Origin: Rhizobiaceae bacterium
GTDB lineage: Bacteria; Pseudomonadota; Alphaproteobacteria; Rhizobiales; Rhizobiaceae
Reading direction: 5' to 3'
Length of the DNA: 64,000 bases
NCBI GenBank assembly: GCA_017640615.1
Contig: JAEPQK010000004.1
Span: 124,001-188,000, forward strand
The position numbers were made by a program, and so were the translations under genes. Below the pieces are notes generated by a model that was not told the DNA's origin, did no database searches, and saw only the letters and a list, made by a program, of their open reading frames with translations. Below are positions 26,459 to 37,700 of the stretch, in pieces. The first letter of the stretch is position 1. Every line of letters begins with the position of its first letter.

Positions 26459-27683
26459 CGCTTGCAAGCACGAAATGGTCCTGTCCGTTGCGCTTGAAAC
26501 GCAGCCACTCCTGATCGTCGATTTTCGCCTGTTCGAACACGGTTTCGTCGCCTGCGGGCGGAAACACCTGGCCGGTGTTCAGCTCAAACTTGCGATCGCC
26601 GACAGAGGGCGGCTCCTTGCCGAAGATCGGCACCGGGTCCGGCCGAGCATTGGCGATCTGCGTGCCGGCCGTCAGCGGCCGCCAGATCGCCGGCGCCGGT
26701 CCGCGGGTGGTGGTTTGGTTGTCGGTGTCAAGGCTTGCGACATCCACGGGCGGTTGAAATTCCGGCAGCAGGAAAAAGAACTCGCCCTTTTCAAGGTCGA
26801 GCTGGTTGGTGACGAACAGCCCGTTCGGCTCCGCACTGGCGTCGAGTTCGCGCCGCAGCTTGCCGTATTGCGGCGTCTGCTCACCGGTGCGCGCGGTGAT
26901 TGCCAGAAAATTGCCGAGTTCGGTGCCGCTCAGATAGGCGTCCTTGCTTTGGTCCGCCGTTTCGCCATTTGGCCCAGCGCGGCCATTGATGGCGCGAATG
27001 AACATTTCGGCGAAGCGACCATTATCCGCCACTTCTTCGCCGGCTAAGCCTGCGGTAATGATCTGCCGTGCCGGCCGCGCCATTTCGCGGTTGCGTGTGA
27101 CCGAGGGGTTTGCGCGGGTGTTGGTGAAGATCGTGCCGGCAAAGCAGCTGTCCAGCACAAGCAGGACATGACGGGTGCGCATCTGGCGCAGATGCACGCC
27201 AAATGTCCTGAGCGGCATCGCGGACTTGTAGAAGCCACGCAGATCTTGATCTAGCGTTTCGGAATCGATGTCGAGTACGGGTGAATCGACGCCTAGCAGA
27301 TACCCTTCGCCATCGATCGTCATGCCATGTCCGGCATACCAGATCAGGATGCGCGAATTCTCGTCATAGCCGTAGTCGTCGATGAAATCCTGGATCGCGT
27401 CGCGCAGCCGCTCCCCGGTCAGGTTCGGGTCGTCATACAGGATGACTTCGAAACCCTTGTTCTCCAGCTCCCGCGCCACCTTGCGTGCATCGCTGACGGC
27501 GAAATTAAGCCGCCGCTGCTTGCGGTATTCGTTGATGCCGATAACCAGCGCATAGCTCTTCTTCTCTTCGTAGAGGTCAACCGCCGACCCGTCATTGAGG
27601 AAGAGCTTGATCGTTTGCGCCTGCGCCACGCCGGAAGCGGCCAGGGCTGCAATCAGCCCAAACAAGAGCGCCAGTTTCTTCAT
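26436..27683 (-). CDS. Exported caspase-like protease (peptidase C14 family)
   Basis: 415 residues from the ATG at 27683 (a GTG two codons upstream is the alternative). Signal peptide MKKLALLFGLIAALAASGVAQAQ. The C14 domain follows (about 42-260): KKSYALVIGINEYRKQRRLNFAVSDARKVARELE, catalytic His119 in WYAGHGM and Cys180 in LVLDSCFAG. About 150 C-terminal residues of uncertain fold remain, ending in a DGQEW-like 'WLRFKRNGQDHFVLASDVE' segment resembling a bacterial SH3-type module. First gene of a two-caspase operon, divergent from the PPC-domain protein. Both proteases are predicted to be periplasmic. Confidence 0.87.
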   Translation of the reverse strand: MKKLALLFGLIAALAASGVAQAQTIKLFLNDGSAVDLYEEKKSYALVIGINEYRKQRRLNFAVSDARKVARELENKGFEVILYDDPNLTGERLRDAIQDFIDDYGYDENSRILIWYAGHGMTIDGEGYLLGVDSPVLDIDSETLDQDLRGFYKSAMPLRTFGVHLRQMRTRHVLLVLDSCFAGTIFTNTRANPSVTRNREMARPARQIITAGLAGEEVADNGRFAEMFIRAINGRAGPNGETADQSKDAYLSGTELGNFLAITARTGEQTPQYGKLRRELDASAEPNGLFVTNQLDLEKGEFFFLLPEFQPPVDVASLDTDNQTTTRGPAPAIWRPLTAGTQIANARPDPVPIFGKEPPSVGDRKFELNTGQVFPPAGDETVFEQAKIDDQEWLRFKRNGQDHFVLASDVEIIRP

Positions 27684-27689
27684 GCCCAC

Positions 27690-27812
27690 GCCATGTAATC
27701 CGGCCTTGAGGCCGAACCTCCAAACTTGCAGTCACCATGATTTGACCGCATTATTCGCCCGGCCATAGTTTCTGTCCACAAAGTTGGTTTCAAGATGGCG
27801 GGAGGAATTTTG
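27690..27812. other. Divergent intergenic region between caspase operon and PPC protein
   Basis: About 120 bases that must hold promoters in both directions. It is more AT-rich around 27735-27790. GGGAGGA at about 27800 is the ribosome-binding site of the plus-strand gene. I see no strong palindrome. Confidence 0.4.
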
Positions 27813-29675
27813 ATGAGGCGCGTTTTCTTGTTGTTCGCCGCCTTGTTCCTCGCGCTTTCGGCCGCAAGTGTCCGTGCGCAGGGGGCCTGCGAGGAAACCA
27901 CGACTGGCGCCTGCTACCCGGAATACATCACGATCAGCGCACTCACCGCTACGGATGACGGCTACACCGCGGTCGCGGTTGCCGGCAGCGATCTTGAGGT
28001 GCTGCGGCTCGACGCGGATGCAAATATTGTCGACCGTTTCCTGTTGCCGCCGCCCGAATGGCTGCCCAACCAGACGAACATGCCCGCGATCGACAAGCTG
28101 GTCACGGGGGCGGCCGGCTCGGTCATGGGCGTCGGCACGGTAACGTCGGGCAACCAGCAGATCGGCGCGGTGTTTTTCCTGTCGCCGGACAATCAGACGC
28201 AATGGTCCGCGGCTCTGTTCGTTGATGCGGAAAGCAGCGTCATTCTCTATTCCGGCGCCTACGATCCAGCCGACAAACGCTATCTCGTGGTCGGCCGCCA
28301 TACCAACGGCGCGGACACGGGTTCGTGCTCGAAATGGTCGCGCGGGCTCATCTTGTCGATCCCCGAAAGCGACATCACCAATCTCGCAGCCTATTTCGAA
28401 GGACCGCAGGAAGCCGGACTTGAAAACCGCGTCGCCTTCTACGACATCGCGCCGACCGGCAGCCGCGGCGAATTCGTGGCGACCGGCTTCGCCACGTCTC
28501 CCGCCCCAGGGGGCGGCTGCCAGGATAACGCGGTCGCAGTGAACGTGCGCGGTGGCGCAACCTCGCAATGGTCGGTAGGCTCGCGCTTTCTCATTGGCTC
28601 GCCAGATGAAAACGAAGTCGCCTTCGCCGTGTCGGCAATCGACAGCCGCACCTTCCTGATCGCGGGTCAGGGCACGGACACGCAGACTGGCGCGCGTGCG
28701 GCCTTTCTGTCCGAGTTCGGCTTTTTCGGCTCCGCGCCGGCATTGCGCTACGATCCATTCCCGGAGGACGGCTCCGACCGGTCCGGCGGCGATCGCTACC
28801 GAACGCTCACAAAGCTGGGCAGCGGCTCCGTGCTGGTCTCCGGCTCGGTTTCGGAAAGCCGCCAGGCGCGCAATCAGGGCATATGGCGCGTGCAGGCGCC
28901 GGGCATGGGGGGCGCAAGCCCACTCAATTTTCTAACGCGCGAGGCGGGCTCCGATATTTTCGCGACCGCGCTTGGCGCGGACGGCCGTGTGCTTGCTGTC
29001 GGGCGCCATGGCGCAGGGCGGGGTGATGTCGGCTGGATGGGTTTTGTTTTCGGACAGAAGCTTGTTGTCGATCGCCGCGATCCCGATCCGAACCTTGAAC
29101 TGCTGACACCGCAGCAGGCGCGGGCAGGCAGCCTGACGCTTACCGCAAACGACGTGTCATCAGGCTTCGGATATCGCGATATCCGCTTTGGTGCCGGCCT
29201 GGAATATGAGGTGCGTTTCACAATCGACCGCGAAACCGACATCGCCGCGTCCGCCTTGCCGCTCGATGGCGACCTCGACCTTGTTTTGGTGGACGCAAAT
29301 GACAGCGTGCTTGCCATTTCGGCCAACCGGGGCAGCGCCGGCGAATTCACAATCGCCGATCTGGAACCGGGCGACTACACGCTGAAGGTCGTGGCGATTG
29401 CCGATGTTGGCGAGTATGAGCTGCGCATCCGCTCAGGCCAGTCGCTTTCGGAGCCGGTGCTCGAAAGCCTCAATGCGCTGCATCGCGATGGGCGCAACAA
29501 ACTGGCCGAGATGCTAACCGGTGGCGGCTATCTCAGCCCGGCGAGCGCAGATATCGGTTTTGGCGCTGCCGCGCTTGCTTCGCTGCTCGCCTACTACAAC
29601 TCGTTCAACACGGTCATCGACGTGGCGGGCGTACAGCAGTTCATTGCCTCGGCCAGTCTTGCGGTGGACGATTAG
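27813..29675 (+). CDS. Exported protein with pre-peptidase C-terminal (PPC) domain
   Basis: 620 residues. The start at 27813 is chosen because GGGAGGA sits 6 bases upstream; an ATG at 27795 lies before that site. Signal peptide MRRVFLLFAALFLALSAASVRAQ. Residues about 30-420 show repeating blocks of beta-rich sequence with GY/GR-SG-turn patterns, consistent with a beta-propeller. Residues about 440-545 (FGAGLEYEVRFTIDRETDIAASALPLDGDLDLVLVDANDSVLA ... GDYTLKVVAIADVGEYELRI) look like a PPC beta-sandwich. The C-terminus is helical. It may be a substrate, inhibitor or adaptor for the divergent caspases; that is speculation from position. Confidence 0.7.
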   Translation: MRRVFLLFAALFLALSAASVRAQGACEETTTGACYPEYITISALTATDDGYTAVAVAGSDLEVLRLDADANIVDRFLLPPPEWLPNQTNMPAIDKLVTGAAGSVMGVGTVTSGNQQIGAVFFLSPDNQTQWSAALFVDAESSVILYSGAYDPADKRYLVVGRHTNGADTGSCSKWSRGLILSIPESDITNLAAYFEGPQEAGLENRVAFYDIAPTGSRGEFVATGFATSPAPGGGCQDNAVAVNVRGGATSQWSVGSRFLIGSPDENEVAFAVSAIDSRTFLIAGQGTDTQTGARAAFLSEFGFFGSAPALRYDPFPEDGSDRSGGDRYRTLTKLGSGSVLVSGSVSESRQARNQGIWRVQAPGMGGASPLNFLTREAGSDIFATALGADGRVLAVGRHGAGRGDVGWMGFVFGQKLVVDRRDPDPNLELLTPQQARAGSLTLTANDVSSGFGYRDIRFGAGLEYEVRFTIDRETDIAASALPLDGDLDLVLVDANDSVLAISANRGSAGEFTIADLEPGDYTLKVVAIADVGEYELRIRSGQSLSEPVLESLNALHRDGRNKLAEMLTGGGYLSPASADIGFGAAALASLLAYYNSFNTVIDVAGVQQFIASASLAVDD

Positions 29676-29682
29676 CAGCTGC

Positions 29683-31764
29683 CTATTCGAACCAGAACGT
29701 CGTCTTGTCGACCTTGCCGTCGGCGTCGGTCACCGCGATGTCGATCTGCCCACGCCCCGAAATCGCAGCCCATTGTTCGCCGGTCGGTTCGGGCGCAAGC
29801 TCTTCGCCCAGCACGGTCCAGCGATAAGGCGGTCGTCCGCCCGCAACTTTGAGCGGTAGCGAGAAGGTTTCGCCCTCGCTGCGCTGCGCTGCGATTTGTG
29901 CGCCTTCGCGCGGATAAAGAATTTCGAGTGGCTCGCTGGTCACATAGCCCGGTGTCGATCCGAACCGCCGCAGCCGTTCGGGCAAGGCGCGCGGGCTGGC
30001 GAGCGCGCCGAGCGGGTGACGCCCTGCAGCAGCACCCTTCTTGGGCACCGGCAGGGCATCGAATATCTGCATCATCACGGGGGCCGCGGCCGAAACGCCA
30101 TATGCGCCGAGATGCGGCGCACCATCCGGCCTGCCGATCCATACGCCCACGGTATGCAGCTTGTCGAAACCCACAGCCCACGCATCTCGGAACCCATAAG
30201 ATGTGCCGGTCTTGAAGGCCACGCGCCGGGTGCCGTCTAACGCAGCCAGCCGCGCACGGCCGGCCGGCGGCGGGACATCGGCCAATATGTCGGCTACCGC
30301 GTTCGCCGCTGCCGGGCTGAAGAGGTTGCCAAGCGAGCGCCGCCGATCTTGCGGCGCAAACCGCAGCTCCTTGAGCTCGCCCTCGTTGGCAAACGCGGAA
30401 TAGAACCACGTGAGCTGCTCTGGCGACACGCCGATGCCGCCGAGCGCGACGGCAAGGCCCGCTTCGGCGTCGGATGCGCCCATTGCCAGCGGCTTGCCCA
30501 CGGTTCGGAAGCGCGACAGAAATGCGGGTATGCCGACGGCATCGAGCAGCATGACCGGCACGGTGTTCTTCGACAGGATCAGCGCCTGCCGCATGGAGAT
30601 ATCGCCGGAAAAAACGCCATCTGCGTTGTCCGGGCGGTAGCCGGCCAAATCGATTGGCCGGTCGGCGACGATCGTGTCCGGGTGCACGATCAACTGCTCG
30701 AAAGCCATCGCATAGATGAAGGGCTTCAGCGCGGAGCCGGGTGAGCGCACGGCGCGCACGAGATCGACATATCCGTCGCGGGCATGCGAACCCGGTGCAC
30801 CGGAGCCGACATAGCCGATAACCGCGCCGTCCTCATTGCGGACCACCATGATGGAAATGTTCACGCCGGGGTCACGCCCACCAAGCGCGCGAGCGGCAAT
30901 CTCTTCCGCCTTTCTCTGCAGCCTTGCATCGAGCAGCGTTTCGATAGCTCCTGAACTGCGGTGCGCTTTCTGCCGGTGCCCCATATGGAAAGCGTGGCGC
31001 GGCAGCGCAGTGCCCCTGATCGCAACTTGGCGCTTAGCAGCGCGCTTAGCTTCGCGACCGTCGATTACACCGCGCGCCGCCAGATTGGCTAGCACGCGAT
31101 CGCGCGCAGCCTGCGCGGTTTCCGGGGCGCGATCGGGTCTCCGCGTCTCCGGTGCCTGCGGAAGTGCGACGAGCAAGGCCGCCTCGGCCAGCGAAAGCTC
31201 TGCCGGCTCCTTGCCGAGATAGATGAGCGAAGCCGCTCGCACGCCCTCGATATTGCCGCCAAAGGGCGCTGCCGTGAGATAGGCCCGCAGAATTTCGTCC
31301 TTGCTCAAATATCGCTCGAGCTTGACTGCGCGCAGCGCCTCCAGTGCCTTGGCTTGAAGCCCCCGGGGACGCGGATCGTAAAGCCGCACCAGTTGCATCG
31401 TCAGCGTCGATGCGCCAGAGACAATGCGCCCGTGCCGGATTGCCTGCCCGGCCGCCCGCAATGCAGCCGCAACATCCACGCCCCTGTGCGACCGGAAGTT
31501 CCGATCCTCATATGCGATCAGCATGTCGAGATAGGCGGAATCGATCGTGCCCAGGTCGGTGCCAAACCGCCATTTGGCGTCCGGCGACAAATGTCCGCCA
31601 AGAACGCCGCCATCCTCGGCAAGCACCAGCCGTGCATCATTTGCCAGCCGTACCGGCTCTGGCAGATCGACATGGCGCACCGCAAGTTCAAGCGCGCAGG
31701 CAAGTGTCAGAAATGCCAGCGCTCCATGGGCAAGAAGCCGTGCCGCATGTCGGGCGATTGTCAC
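29683..31764 (-). CDS. pbpC: Penicillin-binding protein 1C
   Basis: 693 residues. Class A bifunctional murein synthase anchored by an N-terminal helix (about 10-28). The glycosyltransferase 51 domain has Glu86 in AYEDRNFRSHRGVD and GASTLTMQLVRLY (117-129). The transpeptidase domain has SALK (Ser344, Lys347), SKN (398-400) and KTG (518-520), so all catalytic motifs are present. The last ~90 residues form the PBP1C-specific C-terminal beta domain (EILYPREGAQIAAQRSEGETFSLPLKVAGGRPPYRWTV). The start overlaps the macroglobulin stop (ATGA), the conserved pairing of these two genes. Confidence 0.95.
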   Translation of the reverse strand: MTIARHAARLLAHGALAFLTLACALELAVRHVDLPEPVRLANDARLVLAEDGGVLGGHLSPDAKWRFGTDLGTIDSAYLDMLIAYEDRNFRSHRGVDVAAALRAAGQAIRHGRIVSGASTLTMQLVRLYDPRPRGLQAKALEALRAVKLERYLSKDEILRAYLTAAPFGGNIEGVRAASLIYLGKEPAELSLAEAALLVALPQAPETRRPDRAPETAQAARDRVLANLAARGVIDGREAKRAAKRQVAIRGTALPRHAFHMGHRQKAHRSSGAIETLLDARLQRKAEEIAARALGGRDPGVNISIMVVRNEDGAVIGYVGSGAPGSHARDGYVDLVRAVRSPGSALKPFIYAMAFEQLIVHPDTIVADRPIDLAGYRPDNADGVFSGDISMRQALILSKNTVPVMLLDAVGIPAFLSRFRTVGKPLAMGASDAEAGLAVALGGIGVSPEQLTWFYSAFANEGELKELRFAPQDRRRSLGNLFSPAAANAVADILADVPPPAGRARLAALDGTRRVAFKTGTSYGFRDAWAVGFDKLHTVGVWIGRPDGAPHLGAYGVSAAAPVMMQIFDALPVPKKGAAAGRHPLGALASPRALPERLRRFGSTPGYVTSEPLEILYPREGAQIAAQRSEGETFSLPLKVAGGRPPYRWTVLGEELAPEPTGEQWAAISGRGQIDIAVTDADGKVDKTTFWFE

Positions 31765-34700
31765 CTGCGTGGTCCCGCGGGAATATCGACCTCAAGCCGC
31801 GCCGCCTGGCTCAAAAGCGTGTTGCCCGGAAAATCGAGCGGGTCGACCGTAGTCGCGGGGAACAGGAAGGTGCCTGCCGACGAGACGCTGACTACAAAGG
31901 CCTGTCGGAACTCCAGCCCGTCATCGGCCGCTTCCTCGTCCTCGCCATTCAGCGTTTCCACCGCGCCGCTCGATTTCGGCACGACGATGGCCCGCCAGCT
32001 TTGCGGGTCTTCATCGACGGCGCGCACATTGCCCACGACCTTGAAGCCTTCCAGATCGCCATTCGGCGTCGCCGCTGAAAGGTCGGGCGAGACCAGCGTG
32101 AACGCGCTCGGCAACAGCGCTTCGACCACAAGCGGCCCATATGTGAAGCCGAGATCGGATAGATTGTCGTCCTGGAACCGAGCAAGCGCGTCGTTTGATA
32201 CTTCCAGCATCACGACCAGCAGATCGCCCACCTCGAGCCGCTCGCGCGCGGGGTCGAATTCGCGTCCGCTGCCGGCGTGGAACATGCGCCGGCGGATGGC
32301 GCTTTCCGGCAGCGCCAGGTCTTCGCCATTCGCGAGCTTGCCGCCGACGCGCACGAAGGCGCGTGCCTCGGGTCCGCTCGCCTGGCCGATCGAAAGCGAC
32401 GTGCCCTGCAGCGCGGCATAGTCGATTTCGCCGCTTTCGACGACACCGTCCGGCCGCGCCGTCAGCGAAACCAGCCGCGCATCGCTGGCGCTGATGTCCG
32501 CCTCCGTAAGCCGTGCCTCCTGCGGGATATCGAGATTGGCGACGGAGCGCGCCAGCCATGCCCGCGTGCGCAGATCGAGCGGCCTTGTCCGGTCCAGAAA
32601 CGAGCCGGCCAATTCGCGCAGTACATCGGCCCGGATGCCGGTATGCGTGAGCATGCTTACCGCGATCGCTTTGCGGTATTCGTCGAGGTCGCCGAGATAT
32701 TGCCGCGGGTCTTCATAGTAGGCGGCAAGCGTTGTCTCGGCGTTGACCGGCTCGCCATATTCGGACTTCACCGCAAGCGTGATCAGCTCCGACAAAGCCG
32801 ACTGCCCGGCCGAAACTTCAACAAGCCCGTCGCCCGGTAGATCGTCGGGGTCGATGCCTTCCTCGCCCTCCACGGGATCGCTGCAATAGCTCAGGCGATC
32901 CACCTGGTCGGCGCTGAGTTCGCCTTGTTGCACCAGAACCAGCATCGCATAGCGGGTCTCGAGCGTGCACAGCAGTTCCTTCGCGATGTCAGGGTTCATG
33001 TCCGGCGCAAACAACGCATCCGACACGCGCTTCTTGATGAAGGACACCGAGTTCGTGATCGTGTCTTCCGAAACCGAATAGCCGGCCCTGCGCGCGCGGA
33101 TCAGGAAGTCGAGCGCGGACGCATTGCGCAACAGCCCATGGCGCACCGGACCGGACGCAATTGTACCGTCGAAACCGACTTCGCTCGGAATGAATTCGCC
33201 GTCTGTGCGGTAAGGCACGAATGCGCCGTCGGCGATTTGCAGGGCCTGAATGCCGTCAATATTTGCTTGCAGCCGCTGCGCACCACGATCGTCGGCGCCG
33301 GCCTGCAAGTCCACGAAACCCTGCCAGATCATCTGGTCGAGCACAGCCTTGGGGTCGTCCGCTGCGCTGCCGAGGCTGGCAAGGCTGAGCGCATTCTCAT
33401 TGCTTGCAAAGCGCGCGACCACGGTCACCGTGTCGGGGTCGTAGCGGTCTTCCACAATGCCAGCGAGAAGCTGGGCGAGGTCGGTCGGTCGCTCACTCAG
33501 CGGGAAGCTTAGATATTCCTGCGCCGCCACCGCCGATGGGCGCACCGCCAGCTGCCATTCGCGGCGCTGCTCCGCTGCCGGCAGAGGTATCTGGGCGTCG
33601 ACCGCCGAAAGGTTGAGCGCAAGCTGGTAATGTCCCTCCGTGCCCTCGGGTACATCGACCCGCAGGAACAGATCCTGCGGGTCGCCCTGCGGTATCTTCA
33701 CGAGAAACGCGCCGTCGGCTGCCGGCGCGATGTCCTGTCCGTCGAGCCCCGCCAGGCCGACATCGATGCCGCCCTCAGCTTCGAAGGCGAGGCGGTAGTC
33801 GCCTTTGTGATCGACGAAGCTGATGTTCTCGAGCCGAAGCGGCAAAAGCGGCCGGTCGCCTGATAGGAAGAATTCCGGCACACCGAGGCTTGAGACGACG
33901 AAGTGCCGAACCGGCAGCGTCTCGCCTGTCGACGCCACATGCTCTGCCGTCCAGGCAACGACGAAGATCGACAGCGAGCCGGTCTGCAATTCCAAATCGC
34001 CGAAATCGAAGGATGCCTTGCCGCCGCGCATCGGCACCGGCCCGCTCGCGGCCGCTACGATGTTGGTGGAGGTGTAGTTGGTCAGCGCCAGCCGCCCTGG
34101 CCGGTCGCCGCCTTCCTTGAGAAGCAGTCGGCCGTAATTGTCCATGACGCGCAGGCCGAGCTGCGCCTTGCCGACAAACTCTTCCTCTAGCCGCGCAGCC
34201 TCCGCCTTGTGGCCGGTCAGGCTGAGCAGGCCTTCGTCGACGACATAAGCAATCGCGAATGCGTCCGGCATGTCGGCTGCGCCGCAGGCGCCGTTCGGCC
34301 CGTCGATGCAGACATCGAAGCGCAGCGGCTCGTCCGGCCGAATGAAGTTCTCAAGCCCCGCGCCCTCGCGCCGGATCGACAGCGCGAAAGCCTCAGTACC
34401 GGCCGAAATCTCGAAATAGGCCGCACCTATTGCCCGCGCCGGCCCGTAGGAGCGCACATCGCCCGGATCGGCCTTGAACACGGTAGCCAGTGCATAAAGC
34501 CCGCGGCCCGCCCATTCGGGATCGGCGGTGAATGTCAACGTGCCGGCGCCGTCGCGCACTTCCGCGCTCGCCCATTGCACGATGTCGCCGGCTGCAATCG
34601 CCACCAGCGCTTCGCCGGTGCGGAATGGCGCTTCGATGCCGAGCGAAACCGTCTCGCCGGGCGCATATTGCTGCTTGTCCGAGCTGAGCACGAAAATATT

Positions 34701-37700
34701 CGGCTCAAGGTCTTCGACGGAGGTCTGTGCAACGCCGGTGGTGAAGCGCGTAGAGGCGATGCTGTCGCCGCGCGCATCCGATACCGTCACCACATAGCGG
34801 CCGTCATCGATGCCGGTGGCAGCGTCCGCCAAAGTCACGACACCGGGGCAGGGACCGCCCACTTCGCTCAGCCTGTCGAGCGAGGCGCGGCTGCGCGACA
34901 CCTCTTCCCGGCTGCGTAGCTGTGTGTGCTGCCAAACGCCGTCGATATTTTCCCAGGCATAGGATTCGCGCTCGCGCTCGACGAGAATTTCCACGTCGCG
35001 GCCAAGTGCGGCTTCGCCGCCGGTATCCACCGATGCGATATCGATGGCCAGTCGATAGCCGCCGCTCTCCTCCAGAACCGGTTTCGGCACGGCCGAAACG
35101 CCGAGTGCGGCCTCGCGGCCGGGCACCTGGATCGTATGCTGCCCGCTTGCAACCGGCCCGGCGGCATCGAACAGCGTCACCTCGATCGTGGCCGCGAGTG
35201 GCCGGGTCGATGCCGGCAACCGCACACGCGAAAGGCGCAGCGAAAGCATGCCCTCATCGTCTGTGTACATTACATCGTTGCGCGAAATCGCCGGCAGCGT
35301 CTTGTCGTCGAAGCGGCCGAAAACGATATCGCCATAGCAGCGGTCGACCGGCGTCGCGACAGGCGAAACCCGTACCGTCACTTCGGCTTTCAGGTTTGCT
35401 GCCGGCGCCTGGCCAGTGCCTTCTGCGCCATAGAGATATTGCGCGTGGGCCGTGCCGGTTATCTCGACGGTGTCGCCATTGCCGGCACGCACGCGAAATG
35501 CGTCCCGTTGGTCGGTGGGGAAGTTGATGCGCGCCCGGTCGGGCCTGATCTTGCCGAGCTGCACGGCCGTCTCGGCCATGGTTTCGTTTGCCGCCGACAC
35601 GAGCTTCAGCGCCGCGCGCCCGGGCTTCGCCGTTTCAGGAATGTCGAAGCTGATCAGCGAGCCGCCTTCGAACCAGTCCCGCGCCTCCACCGGCTGCGCC
35701 TTCACCACATAGTCGTCGATCTCGAGCCTCAGTTCGATACCGCGAGCGGCGTCCGCGCTGCGGTTGCGCAGCAGGGCAAAAACCTCAACGCTTTCGCCGG
35801 GCTGGTAGATGCCGCGGTCGGTGTAGATCATCGCGCCGCTTGGCGAAGTCTCGGTCGCGCCTTCCACATTGAGGCGCGAAAGGTCGAGCCGTTCCGGCCC
35901 GAAGGTGAGGAAATTGAAGTCCGTTTCGGTTTCGGCCATCACCGCCACAAGTGCGTTGCTGGCTTCGCCTATCGTCAGGCTGCGCGCGAAATTCGCTGCG
36001 CCGTTAGTGTCCGTGCGTGCTTCTGCAAGCACTCGGTTGCCCTTGCTGACGAGTTGGACGCGTGCGTTCTCGACCGGCCCACCTGTGGTCAACGAACGTG
36101 CCACCACCGTGAAGTCTCGCTCGCCTTCATAAAAGGTGAGGCCGATATCGGTGATGACGAACCACTGAGCGGCGTAAACCTGACAAGGGTCGAGTGGCGA
36201 CACCGCGCAATGGAAGTCGCGGTTCGGCCCCTCGTCCGGTACCGGAGTGGCGAGCGCGTAGACACCAGGCACGAATGTTGTTGCGATGTCGGAATCCACG
36301 TCGAGCGGGCCGGCGACGAAGCTGCCCGAAATTTCGAGCCGCGGATCGGATATGCCACGCACTGGCTGTGCGATCGAGCGCAGCAGGCCCTGGCGGTTCC
36401 AGTCGGCCTGGTCGCCGCGTTCCAGCCAGTCCGCACGGTCCTGCAGGATAGTTCGCACCGGCACAAAGCTGCGCACGGTTGTGTTGCGCTCGCGCTCGCC
36501 GAGCGGCCGTTCGGCAGCACCCTCCCAAAGCACCTCGGAGAATTGTGTGATCAGCGCCTGATATTCGAAGGAAGGGATGCCGTTTCGGATATGCCCGAGC
36601 GCCAGATGCCGGTGCAGCGAACGGTCGACCACACGGTTGATCGTCAGCGGGAAGCTTTCGATATTGGTCAGCGAAATCGGCAGGTCGCCGGGCCCGCTGC
36701 GCGGCAGCATGAACTCGCCATCTGCAAAGCCGATGCGTCCCGGCAGGTTGGGCAGGCTTGGGTAGGTCGTCAGCGCTTCGCCGAGCATCGTGCCGTCGGC
36801 GGCCGCAAGTTCTGGCGAAAGCTTTGCCTCGTAGCTGCGGCCGGGCTCAAGCCGCAGCAGGCAGAGATCGCGCCCCGTGGCGCGTACGTCGAATGCGCTG
36901 GCCGGCACCGGCTCGCCATCCGATTTGAGATCCACCTTGTCAGCGTAGATGCGGCTGTTTTCTTCCAACTCCTTGTTGAAACCGAAGCACACTTCGATGT
37001 CGTTGCCATTGATGCGATAGTTTGGCGCGAAATAGCCATACTGGCTCTCGACGCCGTAAAATTCGAGCCGCGCATCGCCGCCCTTCATCTCGGCTATGTT
37101 CGCGCCCGGCAGGTTGGTCTGGATTTCGCGGTAGACATCGTCGAGCGCAGCAGCGGCATTGGCGATATCGGCGGCCGCCACTTCGCTGGCTTCAACGGCC
37201 TCATCGCGCGTGCGCTCCAGCGCGGCTATACGCCCGTCCGGCTCGCCATCCTGGGGTGCCGCGAAATCGTCTTCGAGTGCGAGGCCCTCCGCTTCCGCGA
37301 TTGCGGCATTGGCGGATTTCACCGCCTGGAGCGCATCGTCGTAGCGCACACGATGGTCGGCTAGTTGAACCCGCAGATAGGCCGAAGCGACCAGCAGCGC
37401 TTCCAGCCGGTCGGCTTCCCGGTCGGCAAGCTGCGTGGCGCGTACCGCTGCCGCCAGGCCGTTATTTGCGCCGCGATCGGCTGCCTGCCAGGCCCGGGCC
37501 AGATTGAGCCAGAGCTGGACGTTTTCGCGGTCGCCAGCAACGAGCCGCTCGCTCAGGCGCACGACATCCACGGAGCGCCCTTGTGCGCGCGCTTCGCTGA
37601 TCTGGCGCAGTGTTTCGGTGACGGAAAAGTCGCCCTCGGGCGCTTCGATGGAGCGCTCATAGGCCTCGGCGATCGTCAGCAGTTCGGCGTCGGTGATTTC

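Noticed and set aside
31354-32421. 355-codon + strand frame across the pbpC/macroglobulin junction
   Set aside because: Antisense to two genes with strong motifs; Arg/Ser-rich with no recognisable domain.
34926-37364. Long open frame of 812 codons on the + strand
   Set aside because: It is antisense to the macroglobulin gene, is rich in Arg, His and Ala with no family motif or start signal, and reflects the codon bias of the real minus-strand gene.
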